NCBI GenBank assembly: GCA_020637855.1
Contig: JACKJR010000001.1
Coordinates: forward strand, 1,066,226 to 1,130,225
Source: Rhodobiaceae bacterium
GTDB taxonomy: Bacteria; Pseudomonadota; Alphaproteobacteria; Rhizobiales; Tepidamorphaceae
DNA length: 64,000 nt
Reading direction: 5' to 3'
The translations under genes were made by a program, and so were the position numbers. Below the pieces are notes generated by a model. That model had not been told where the DNA came from, made no database searches, and was given only the letters and a program-made list of their open reading frames with translations. Positions 23,965 through 32,321 of this stretch are shown here, piece by piece (the stretch's first letter is position 1; each line of letters starts with the position of its first letter).

Positions 23965-26850
23965 ATGCTCGACAAGACCTACGCGCCTGAATCCATTGAG
24001 GGGCGCATCTATGCGGAATGGGAAAATTCCGGCGCATTCAAGGCCGGCAGCGGCGCCGAACCCGGCGCTGACAGCTATTGCATCGTCATCCCCCCGCCGA
24101 ATGTCACCGGTTCCCTGCACATGGGTCATGCGCTCAACAACACACTGCAGGATATCCTGATCCGCTTTGAGCGTATGCGCGGGCGCGACGTGCTCTGGCA
24201 GCCGGGCACCGATCACGCAGGTATCGCCACCCAGATGGTCGTCGAGCGCCAGCTGACCGAAAAGCAGGAACCCGAACGCCGCGAGATGGGGCGTGACGCC
24301 TTCATCGATCGCGTCTGGCAGTGGAAGGAAGAATCCGGCGGCACGATCATCAACCAGCTGAAGCGCCTCGGCGCATCCTGCGACTGGTCGCGCGAACGCT
24401 TCACCATGGACGAGGGGCTGTCGAAGGCCGTTCTCAAGGTCTTCGTCGAGCTGTACCGCAAGGGCCTGATCTACAAGGACAAGCGCCTCGTCAACTGGGA
24501 CCCGAAGTTCGAAACCGCGATTTCCGATCTCGAAGTGGAGAACATCGAGGTCGACGGCCACATGTGGCACTTCAAATACCCGCTCGCCGGCGGGGAAGCC
24601 TACGAATATGTCGAAAAGGACGAGGACGGCAACGTCACCCTGCGCGAGACCCGCGACTACATCTCGATTGCCACGACCCGTCCCGAAACGATGCTGGGCG
24701 ATGGCGCGGTCGCGGTGCATCCCTCCGACGAGCGCTACGCACCGATTGTCGGCAAGCTGTGCGAGATCCCGGTCGGCCCGAAAGAGCACCGTCGCCTGAT
24801 CCCGATCATCGTCGACGATTATCCCGATCCGGAATTCGGCTCCGGTGCGGTGAAGATCACCGGCGCGCACGACTTCAACGACTATGCGGTCGCCCGCCGC
24901 AACAACATCCCGCTCTACCGCCTGATGGATACAAGGGCGCACATGCGCTCTGACGGCGAGCCCTACGCTGAGGCCGCGGCCGAGGCGATGGAAATCGTCA
25001 GGAAGGGCGGCACGCCGGATGTCCGCCGCGTCGACACGATCAATCTTGTTCCCGACGAATACCGCGGTCTTGACCGCTTCGAGGCACGCAAGCGCGTCAT
25101 CGCCGACATCGATGCCGAAGGCCTGATGATCATGGTCGAGGACAAGCGGATCATGCAGCCGTTCGGCGACCGTTCGAAAGATGTCATCGAGCCGATGCTG
25201 ACCGACCAGTGGTTCCTCGACGCCGAAACCATGGCAAAGCCGGCAATCGCGGCAGTCGAGGACGGCAGCACCGTCTTCGTGCCGAAGAACTGGGAGAAGA
25301 CCTATTTCGAGTGGATGCGCAACATCCAGCCGTGGTGCATTTCCCGTCAGCTCTGGTGGGGACATCAGATTCCGGCCTGGTACGGGCCGGATGATACGGT
25401 TTTCGTTGCCGAAGATGAGGAAGCCGCGCTCGACGCCGCCATCCAGCACTACATTGCCGAGGAAGGCCCGTGGAAGGCCTGGGTCGAGGAGAAGCTTGAA
25501 AACTTCCAGCCCGGCGAAATCCTGACCCGCGACGAGGATGTGCTCGATACGTGGTTCTCGTCGGCCCTGTGGCCGTTCTCGACGCTCGGCTGGCCCGACG
25601 AAACGCCGGAACTGAAGCGCTACTACAAGACGGACGTTCTGGTTACCGGCTTCGACATCATCTTCTTCTGGGTTGCCCGCATGATGATGATGGGCCTGCA
25701 CTTCATGCACGAGGTGCCGTTCCATACCGTCTACATTCACGCGCTGGTCCGTGACGAGAAAGGCCAGAAGATGTCGAAGTCGAAGGGCAACGTCATGGAT
25801 CCCCTCGACCTGATCGACAAGTTCGGCGCCGATGCACTGCGTTTCACGCTGACTGCGATGGCCGCGCAAGGCCGTGACATCAAGCTGTCGGAGCAGCGTG
25901 TCCAGGGCTATCGCAACTTCGCAACCAAGCTGTGGAACGCTTGCCGCTTCGCCGAGATGAACGAGTGTCGGCGCATCGCCGATTTCGACCCGCTTTCCGC
26001 GTCCCACCCGCTCAACAAGTGGATCATTGGCGAGGTCGCGAGCGCAGTCGGGCAGGTGACCGAGGCACTGGAGGCCTATCGCTTCAATGATGCGGCAGGC
26101 GCGGTCTACCGCTTCATCTGGAACACCTATTGCGACTGGTATCTGGAACTCGCCAAACCGATCCTCAACGGTGCTGATGGTGCGGAGAAAACGGAAACCC
26201 GGGCAACGGCTGCTTTCGTGCGTGACGAGATGCTCAAGCTCATGCATCCGGTCATGCCGTTCATCTCCGAGGAGTTGTGGGCGCGGGTCGATGAGGGAGC
26301 AGAGCGCGAAAGCCTGCTGATGCACACCCAGTGGCCCAGCGGCGGCGGGCCGCTGATCGACCGGGCGGAGGATGCAAAGCGCGAGATCGATTGGGCGATC
26401 GACCTGATCTCCACCATCCGTTCGGTGCGCACCGAGTTGAACGTCGCGCCGGGCGCCAAGGTCGGGCTCGTCATGGTCAAGGCTTCGGACGCTGCGAAAG
26501 GTGCGATCGCGCGCAATGAGGAATCAATCCTGCGCCTTGCTCGTATCGATAATCTCGAATTCGCCGATGATGTTCCATCCGGTTGCGTTCAGGCCATCGT
26601 GGGGGCCGAGACCATCGCTCTTCCCCTGGCGGGCATTGTCGATGTTGCCGCCGAGAAGGCTCGGCTCACGAAGGAGCGTGACAAGCTGGAAAAGGAAGCC
26701 GGTGGCCTTGCCAAGAAGCTCGAGAACCCCGGTTTTCTCGCCAACGCTCCCGAGGCTGTGGTCGAAGAGCAGCGTGAGCGTCTCGAGGAGACGCGTGAGC
26801 GTCTTGTGAAAGTCGGCGAAGCGGTGTCGCGCCTCGACGCTCTCCGGTAG
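23965..26850 (+). CDS. valS: valyl-tRNA synthetase
   Basis: A 961-residue class I synthetase. The HIGH-type motif is H-M-G-H at residues 52-55 and KMSKS is at 602-606. An editing (CP1) insertion lies between them, and a coiled-coil rich in Lys/Glu closes the C-terminus. The ATG at 23965 (MLDKTYAP) matches the family start; GTG 23956 is possible. No strong ribosome site is visible for either. Confidence 0.97.
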   Translation: MLDKTYAPESIEGRIYAEWENSGAFKAGSGAEPGADSYCIVIPPPNVTGSLHMGHALNNTLQDILIRFERMRGRDVLWQPGTDHAGIATQMVVERQLTEKQEPERREMGRDAFIDRVWQWKEESGGTIINQLKRLGASCDWSRERFTMDEGLSKAVLKVFVELYRKGLIYKDKRLVNWDPKFETAISDLEVENIEVDGHMWHFKYPLAGGEAYEYVEKDEDGNVTLRETRDYISIATTRPETMLGDGAVAVHPSDERYAPIVGKLCEIPVGPKEHRRLIPIIVDDYPDPEFGSGAVKITGAHDFNDYAVARRNNIPLYRLMDTRAHMRSDGEPYAEAAAEAMEIVRKGGTPDVRRVDTINLVPDEYRGLDRFEARKRVIADIDAEGLMIMVEDKRIMQPFGDRSKDVIEPMLTDQWFLDAETMAKPAIAAVEDGSTVFVPKNWEKTYFEWMRNIQPWCISRQLWWGHQIPAWYGPDDTVFVAEDEEAALDAAIQHYIAEEGPWKAWVEEKLENFQPGEILTRDEDVLDTWFSSALWPFSTLGWPDETPELKRYYKTDVLVTGFDIIFFWVARMMMMGLHFMHEVPFHTVYIHALVRDEKGQKMSKSKGNVMDPLDLIDKFGADALRFTLTAMAAQGRDIKLSEQRVQGYRNFATKLWNACRFAEMNECRRIADFDPLSASHPLNKWIIGEVASAVGQVTEALEAYRFNDAAGAVYRFIWNTYCDWYLELAKPILNGADGAEKTETRATAAFVRDEMLKLMHPVMPFISEELWARVDEGAERESLLMHTQWPSGGGPLIDRAEDAKREIDWAIDLISTIRSVRTELNVAPGAKVGLVMVKASDAAKGAIARNEESILRLARIDNLEFADDVPSGCVQAIVGAETIALPLAGIVDVAAEKARLTKERDKLEKEAGGLAKKLENPGFLANAPEAVVEEQRERLEETRERLVKVGEAVSRLDALR

Positions 26851-26856
26851 GAGAGC
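26839..26856 (+). terminator. hairpin spanning the valS stop codon
   Basis: Perfect 7-bp stem GCTCTCC / GGAGAGC with a GGTA loop that includes part of the TAG stop. No T-run follows, so it could protect the transcript end or pause polymerase rather than act as a full terminator. Confidence 0.4.
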
Positions 26857-27218
26857 CGGTGCCGCAGTCGCTGTTGCCATAAAGACACAGTCTTTACCAA
26901 TTCATGATTTGGGCCGGGATCGTGACCGGCTGCGCCCCGATTGCGCCACAAAATGGCGCGTAAACCCCTGTATCTGATCGGCTGAACGGCCATTGCGGCA
27001 TTTGTGGAGGGCTTCCACGGAATCTGCCGCTGGAGGCGATTTCACCACTGCCGCTCCTGCGGTGTTGCAAGCTTGCAACTCCGGTCCGCGAACGGCGCGG
27101 GGCGATGCGAGTCGCCTTGCAGATGGTCTTTTTGCCATGGCAGGAGAGCAGACAGTATGCGCTTGGTCCGCGCACGGTGTGCGGTTTTGCAAGTTGCGTT
27201 AAGGGGATTTAAGCGTCA
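26851..27218 (+). other. 368-base leader/promoter region of ilvD
   Basis: No gene seen. It contains a hairpin GCGCCA-CAAAA-TGGCGC at 26943-26959, a short repeat AAAGAC-ACA-GTCTTT at 26881-26895, and a perfect 16-bp palindrome at 27064-27079. There is no recognisable leader peptide of branched-chain residues or known riboswitch. Confidence 0.5.
27064..27079. promoter_or_regulatory. 16-bp perfect palindrome upstream of ilvD (candidate operator)
   Basis: GTTGCAAGCTTGCAAC, 140 bases before the ilvD start. The half-site TTGCAAG recurs at 27186-27192. The symmetry suggests a dimeric repressor or activator site; the protein is unknown. Confidence 0.45.
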
Positions 27219-28943
27219 ATGGACGCCAAGACATTCGACAAGAGCCGCCTGCCGAGCCGCTATGTGACGGAAGGGCCTGAGCGCGCGCCGCATCGCTCCT
27301 ACCTTTATGCGATGGGCCTGACCGAAGAGCAGATCCACCAGCCGCTCATCGGCGTGGCAAGCTGCTGGAACGAGGCCGCTCCCTGCAACATTTCGCTGAT
27401 GCGCCAGGCGCAGGCGGTCAAGAAGGGCGTCTCTTCGGCTGCCGGCACGCCGCGCGAATTCTGCACCATCACCGTGACCGATGGCATCGCCATGGGTCAC
27501 CAGGGCATGAAGGCCTCGCTCACATCACGCGAGACGATTGCAGATTCCGTTGAATTGACCATGCGCGGCCACTGCTACGACGCGCTCGTCGGCCTTGCCG
27601 GTTGCGACAAGTCGCTACCCGGCATGATGATGTCGATGGTTCGCCTCAATGTGCCGTCGATCTTTATCTATGGCGGATCGATCCTGCCCGGCACCTTCCG
27701 TGGCCGTCCGGTAACGGTTCAGGACGTGTTCGAGGCGGTCGGCCAGCATTCGGTCGGCAACATGGACGACGAGGCGCTGCACGAGCTTGAAATGGCGGCT
27801 TGCCCCTCGGCTGGCGCCTGCGGTGCCCAGTTCACCGCCAACACCATGGCCTGCGTCAGCGAGGCGATCGGCCTTGCGCTGCCGTATTCCTCCGGCGCGC
27901 CGGCGCCTTACGAACTTCGCGACGCCTTCTGCATGGCAGCAGGCCGCCAGATCATGAACCTCGTGCGCAGCGGCCTCCGTGCCCGCGACATCGTCACCCG
28001 CGAGGCGCTGGTCAATGCCGCCGTCGTCGTTGCCGCAACCGGTGGCTCGACCAATGCCGGTCTGCACCTGCCGGCCATCGCGCATGAATGCGGCATCGAC
28101 TTCGATCTGCTCGACGTTTGCGAAATTTTCAGGCGGACGCCGTATATCGCTGATCTCAAACCCGGCGGCAAATACGTCGCCAAGGACCTATATGAGGTTG
28201 GCGGTATTCCGCTGGTGATGCGCACACTGCTCGACGGTGGCTACATGGATGGCAAATGCATGACGGTGACCGGCCGCACCATGGCCGAGAATCTTGCGGG
28301 CGTTCAGTGGAACGACCAGCAGGATGTCGTGCGCCGTCACGATGAGCCTATTTCTCCCACCGGCGGCGTCGTTGGTCTGCAGGGCAACCTCGCGCCGGAT
28401 GGCGCAATCGTGAAGGTTGCGGGCATGTCCAAGCTGACCTTCACCGGCCCGGCGCGTTGCTTTGATTCCGAGGAAGAGTGCTTCGCCGCCGTCAAGGCGC
28501 GCCAGTACAAGGAAGGCGAAGTGCTGGTCATCCGCTACGAAGGCCCCAAGGGCGGCCCCGGTATGCGCGAGATGCTGGCAACCACCGCCGCGCTCTACGG
28601 TCAGGGCATGGGCGACAAGGTCGCGCTGATCACCGACGGGCGCTTCTCCGGTGCGACACGCGGGTTCTGCATCGGCCACGTTGGCCCGGAAGCCGCTGTC
28701 GGCGGGCCGATCGGCTTGCTGCGCGATGGCGACATAATCGAACTCGACGCGACGGCCGGCACGATGAACGTGCGCCTGTCGGACGAAGAGCTGAACAAGC
28801 GGCGCGAGGCCTGGAAGCCGCGCGCCAACGACGCAACGTCTGGGGTGTTGTGGAAATACGCGCAGGAAGTGGGCTCTGCCCGCGCCGGTGCGGTGACACA
28901 CCCGGGGGGCGCTGCCGAGGTGAAATGCTATGCGGATGTTTAA
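27219..28943 (+). CDS. ilvD: dihydroxy-acid dehydratase
   Basis: A 574-residue IlvD/Edd-family enzyme that makes 2-keto acids for valine, leucine and isoleucine. It has the iron-sulfur cysteines in C-D-K-S-L-P-G and C-P-S-A-G-A-C-G-A-Q-F, and the N-terminal R-x-P-H-R-S-Y-L-Y-A-M. Length fits the shorter (about 570 aa) IlvD subgroup; related sugar-acid dehydratases in this family are an alternative. ATG 27219. Its 3' end overlaps the next gene by 14 bases. Confidence 0.85.
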   Translation: MDAKTFDKSRLPSRYVTEGPERAPHRSYLYAMGLTEEQIHQPLIGVASCWNEAAPCNISLMRQAQAVKKGVSSAAGTPREFCTITVTDGIAMGHQGMKASLTSRETIADSVELTMRGHCYDALVGLAGCDKSLPGMMMSMVRLNVPSIFIYGGSILPGTFRGRPVTVQDVFEAVGQHSVGNMDDEALHELEMAACPSAGACGAQFTANTMACVSEAIGLALPYSSGAPAPYELRDAFCMAAGRQIMNLVRSGLRARDIVTREALVNAAVVVAATGGSTNAGLHLPAIAHECGIDFDLLDVCEIFRRTPYIADLKPGGKYVAKDLYEVGGIPLVMRTLLDGGYMDGKCMTVTGRTMAENLAGVQWNDQQDVVRRHDEPISPTGGVVGLQGNLAPDGAIVKVAGMSKLTFTGPARCFDSEEECFAAVKARQYKEGEVLVIRYEGPKGGPGMREMLATTAALYGQGMGDKVALITDGRFSGATRGFCIGHVGPEAAVGGPIGLLRDGDIIELDATAGTMNVRLSDEELNKRREAWKPRANDATSGVLWKYAQEVGSARAGAVTHPGGAAEVKCYADV

Positions 28944-29748
28944 GCATCTGACCACGGGCGCGCTTGCGCTGTGCCTCGCCGCGCCATTGGCGCTGGCGGC
29001 AGGCCAGGTGCGCGCCGATGACAAAAAGCCTGAACTCACCGACGATGTCGGCCCGGTCAAGGCGTTCCGGATCGGCGCGCGGGCCTATCTGTCCGGCGAT
29101 TTCCGTTACGCACTGAAAGCTCTGGAACATGCCGCCAAGGCCGGGCATGCCATGGCGATGTGGAAGCTCGGCAAGATGTATGCCGAAGGCGAGGGCGTCG
29201 ATGAGGACGACCAGCGCGCCTTCGACTATTTCCGCCAGATCGCCAATGCGCATGCCGATGACAATCCGCATTCGCAATTCGCCAGCGTTTATTCCAACGC
29301 TTTCGTGCAGCTCGGCAACTACTACAAGGCGGGCATTCCGGGTTCTCAGGAAGTGCCGCAGAACTATGGCGAAGCGGCGCGCATGTACATGCACGCGGCA
29401 ACCTATTTCGGCGACGCCGACGCCCAGTACGAGCTTGCGCGCATGTATCTCGACGGCAATGGTGTCCCTCGCGATCCCGCGCTCTCGGTGCGCTGGCTCT
29501 ATTCGGCAGCCAAGAAGGGGCATGTGGCCTCGCAGGCGCTGCTTGGCGACATGCTGATTTCCGGTGTCGACGTGCATCCGCGTCCCGTCGAAGGGCTCAA
29601 GTGGCTTTTGATCGCGAAGGATCATGCCGGCCCGTCCGATCGCGACTGGGTCCTGTCGCTGCACTTCAAGGCCATGCAGGCGACCAGCTCCGAGCAGCAG
29701 ATACAAGCGACCACCGCCGCTGCCGCCTGGACCGAAAGCGCGGATTGA
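28930..29748 (+). CDS. exoR: Sel1-repeat periplasmic protein, ExoR-like
   Basis: A 272-residue protein with a signal peptide (cleavage near V-R-A|D, about residue 29) and four or five Sel1-type helical repeats, such as G-H-A-M-A-M-W-K-L-G-K-M-Y and A-D-A-Q-Y-E-L-A-R-M-Y-L-D-G. Length, export signal and repeat layout match rhizobial ExoR, the periplasmic inhibitor of the ExoS/ChvI two-component system that controls exopolysaccharide and envelope genes. ATG 28930 has GAGGTG eight bases upstream, within the ilvD coding sequence. The identity as ExoR is by likeness, since other Sel1 proteins exist. Confidence 0.75.
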   Translation: MRMFKHLTTGALALCLAAPLALAAGQVRADDKKPELTDDVGPVKAFRIGARAYLSGDFRYALKALEHAAKAGHAMAMWKLGKMYAEGEGVDEDDQRAFDYFRQIANAHADDNPHSQFASVYSNAFVQLGNYYKAGIPGSQEVPQNYGEAARMYMHAATYFGDADAQYELARMYLDGNGVPRDPALSVRWLYSAAKKGHVASQALLGDMLISGVDVHPRPVEGLKWLLIAKDHAGPSDRDWVLSLHFKAMQATSSEQQIQATTAAAAWTESAD

Positions 29749-29804
29749 ATTTCAGCGAAATTGAGTCTTGGGGAAATCGCAGAGCGTTCAGGCTGCCGGT
29801 TCGA

Positions 29805-30587
29805 TCACACTGACAATTCGATAATGACCGGAACGTGGTCGGACGGTTTTTCCCAGGCCCGCACATCCTTGTCGATTGTCACGCCGGTCAGTCTGTCGGC
29901 GGCTTGCGGCGACAGCATCAGGTGGTCGATGCGAATACCGTTGTTCTTCTGCCAGGCGCCGGCCTGATAATCCCAGAACGAATAGATACCAGCGGACGCA
30001 TCACAGGCGCGGTAGGCGTCGGTGAAACCGAGATGGCTGAGTTCACGGAATAACCCGCGCGATTCCGGCTGAAACAACGCATCATCGCGCCAGTTCTCCG
30101 GGTTTTTCGCATCTTCCGGCATCGGAATGACGTTGTAATCGCCAGCCAGAATGAACGGCTGCTCTTCGCAAAGCCGGTGTTCGGCATGTGCGATCAGCCG
30201 CTTCATCCAGGCAAGCTTGTAATCGAATTTCTCGGTGCCGAGCGGATTGCCGTTCGGAAGATAAAGAGACGCCACACGCACCGCGCCGTTGTCCGTTGAA
30301 ACGGTTGCCTCGATGTAGCGCGCCTGTTCGTCGCTGTCGTCGCCGGGCAGGCGAATCTCGATGTCTTCCAGCGGCCGCTTCGACAGGATGGCAACACCGT
30401 TGAAGCTTTTCTGCCCGTGCGTGGCGACATTGTATCCGAGACGCTCGATTCCTTCGCGCGGCACGTTCTCGTCGATGCTCTTGAGTTCCTGCAGGCACAC
30501 GACATCCGGTTGCCGGTCTTCAAGCCAGGCGCAAACGTTTTCGATGCGCGACTTGATGCCGTTGACGTTCCATGTCGCGATTTGCAC
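29805..30587 (-). CDS. xthA: exodeoxyribonuclease III
   Basis: A 260-residue EEP-family nuclease: N-terminal I-A-T-W-N-V-N-G-I-K-S-R, L-Q-E-L-K, G-D-Y-N-V, and C-terminal I-R-I-D-H and P-S-D-H-V-P. It removes 3' blocks and cleaves abasic sites. The start is GTG 30587, with GAGG nine bases upstream; the frame is open to 30653 but those 22 residues would lie inside the 3' end of erpA. It is 22 bases downstream of erpA on the same strand. Confidence 0.92.
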   Translation of the reverse strand: MQIATWNVNGIKSRIENVCAWLEDRQPDVVCLQELKSIDENVPREGIERLGYNVATHGQKSFNGVAILSKRPLEDIEIRLPGDDSDEQARYIEATVSTDNGAVRVASLYLPNGNPLGTEKFDYKLAWMKRLIAHAEHRLCEEQPFILAGDYNVIPMPEDAKNPENWRDDALFQPESRGLFRELSHLGFTDAYRACDASAGIYSFWDYQAGAWQKNNGIRIDHLMLSPQAADRLTGVTIDKDVRAWEKPSDHVPVIIELSV

Positions 30588-30609
30588 CAGTTTCAACCTC
30601 GGTTGGGCA

Positions 30610-30945
30610 TCAGATGGAAAAGCTCGTGCCGCAGCCGCAGGAGGCCGTGGCATTCGGATTGTGGATCTGGAAGGACTGGCCGATCAGGCTATCGACGAAA
30701 TCGATTTCGGAGCCGGTCAGATACATCAGCGAAACCGAATCGATGAGAACAGTCGCACCATCTCGCTCGATGACGAGGTCATCGTCCTCGCGTTCCTGAA
30801 CGAGGTTGAATTCGTACTGGAAGCCGGAGCATCCGCCGCCGGCGACCGAAACGCGCAAAGCCGTTCCTGCCGGTTCCTTGGCGACGATCTGTGCCACGCG
30901 TTTTGCCGCGCTGGCGCTGACGGTAACGGGTTGTGTATTGCTCAT
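30610..30945 (-). CDS. erpA: iron-sulfur cluster insertion protein, A-type (ErpA)
   Basis: A 111-residue A-type carrier with the three invariant cysteines: C39 in G-G-C-S-G-F, C103 and C105 in S-C-G-C-G-T-S-F. It hands Fe-S clusters to apo-enzymes. The start at 30945 (MSNTQPV) has GGA seven bases upstream; 30957 would add four residues. ErpA versus IscA cannot be fully settled from sequence, but the dgt / erpA / xthA order is one I know from Rhizobiales, where it is called ErpA. Confidence 0.9.
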   Translation of the reverse strand: MSNTQPVTVSASAAKRVAQIVAKEPAGTALRVSVAGGGCSGFQYEFNLVQEREDDDLVIERDGATVLIDSVSLMYLTGSEIDFVDSLIGQSFQIHNPNATASCGCGTSFSI

Positions 30946-31073
30946 GGCGTATTCCATGCACCCGACGGTAATCGCAGGCTTGCGAGTCGACCTGCGGTCT
31001 GTGTTGCAGGTAAACGTAGGTGTGCTGCCGCATCTGTCAATCCGCGCAGATTTCATTGGAGAAACCCGTTTCC

Positions 31074-32282
31074 GTGTCCGGTACCCCGCAACATGCCGCC
31101 GCATGCGCATCGCAGCCCTCGATTTCGCGCGGGCGGCTGGTCCCGGAGGCGCCAAGCCCGACACGCACGCCTTTTCAGCGCGACCGCGACCGGATCATTC
31201 ATTCAGCCGCTTTCCGGCGGTTGCAATTCAAGACACAGGTATTCGTCTTCCATGAAGGCGATCACTACCGCACGCGTCTGACCCATACGATCGAGGTGGC
31301 GCAGGTTGCCCGCTCCATCGCGCGCGTGCTCGGTCTCGATCTTGACCTGTCTGAAGCCATTGCCCTTGCGCATGATCTTGGCCATTCGCCCTTTGGTCAT
31401 GCAGGCGAGCGCGCATTGGACGATGTGATGCGGGACTTTGGCGGCTTTGATCACAACGCGCAGTCGCTGCGCATCGTAACCCGCCTGGAGCGCCGGTATG
31501 CCGGGTTCGACGGGCTCAACCTGACATGGGAAACGCTTGAGGGTATCGTCAAGCACAACGGCCCCTTGCGGAACAGTGCGGGCAACCCGGAGGGGGAATA
31601 TGAGGGCAGGGCCATCCCCGGAGCGATAATCGAATTCGACGGGCAATTCCCGTTGCAACTGGAGACCTTCGCGTCACTGGAGGCGCAAACGGCAGCGGTC
31701 TCCGATGACATTGCCTACAATGCCCACGACGTTGACGACGGGTTGAGGGCAGGACTGTTCACCCTCGACGAGATTGCCGCAGAAGTCCCCCTGATTGCAG
31801 GCATCGTCGAATCCGTGGATGCCGAACATTCAGAACTCGATCATCACCGCCGCATTCACGAAACTTTCCGTCGCCTGATCACCCGAGCCATCGAGGATGT
31901 TCTGCATGAGGCGCAGGCGCGCATTGCGGGAAAAAATCCGGCCGATAGCGATGCCGTTCGCCATGCCGGCCTGCCGCTGGTTGATTTCAGCGTGGAATTT
32001 GCAGGCGAACTTGCCAGCCTGCGTGCATTCCTGTTCACACGCATGTACCGCCACCCCCGCGTTACCGAGACAATGGACAAGGCCGCAGGCGTTGTCCGCG
32101 AACTGTTTGCGCGCTTGTTCGAAGCCCCGGATCTCATGCCGCAAGAGTGGGGTGAAGACGTACTTTCGATGGATGAAATCCGCCGTGCACGCCGTATCGC
32201 GGACTATATCGCCGGCATGACGGATCGTTATGCGCTCGCCGAACACCGCAGACTGTTTGACCGCACGCCGGAATTGCGATAG
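31074..32282 (+). CDS. dgt: deoxyguanosinetriphosphate triphosphohydrolase-like protein
   Basis: A 402-residue HD-domain protein. Metal ligands appear in R-L-T-H-T-I-E-V and A-H-D-L-G-H-S-P-F-G-H, preceded by the R-D-R-I-I-H-S-A-A-F-R-R-L-Q motif of type 2 dGTPases. It hydrolyses dNTPs to nucleosides and triphosphate. The likely start is GTG 31074, 12 bases after GGAG; TTG 31056 or GTG 31020 would lengthen it. It is divergent from erpA and followed by argS after 39 bases. Confidence 0.9.
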   Translation: MSGTPQHAAACASQPSISRGRLVPEAPSPTRTPFQRDRDRIIHSAAFRRLQFKTQVFVFHEGDHYRTRLTHTIEVAQVARSIARVLGLDLDLSEAIALAHDLGHSPFGHAGERALDDVMRDFGGFDHNAQSLRIVTRLERRYAGFDGLNLTWETLEGIVKHNGPLRNSAGNPEGEYEGRAIPGAIIEFDGQFPLQLETFASLEAQTAAVSDDIAYNAHDVDDGLRAGLFTLDEIAAEVPLIAGIVESVDAEHSELDHHRRIHETFRRLITRAIEDVLHEAQARIAGKNPADSDAVRHAGLPLVDFSVEFAGELASLRAFLFTRMYRHPRVTETMDKAAGVVRELFARLFEAPDLMPQEWGEDVLSMDEIRRARRIADYIAGMTDRYALAEHRRLFDRTPELR

Positions 32283-32321
32283 GCGGGCGACCGCCTAAAC
32301 CGGCAGGATCGGGACATTTTC

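Noticed and set aside
23839..26325. 828-codon open frame on the minus strand
   Set aside because: It is antisense to valS throughout; high GC leaves the third frame open. No domain is recognisable and the plus-strand product is unambiguous.
28930..29748. reading the Sel1 protein as a Hcp-like beta-lactamase or polar-flagellar Sel1 protein
   Set aside because: Length, signal peptide and repeat number fit ExoR better, though only an ortholog search would settle it.
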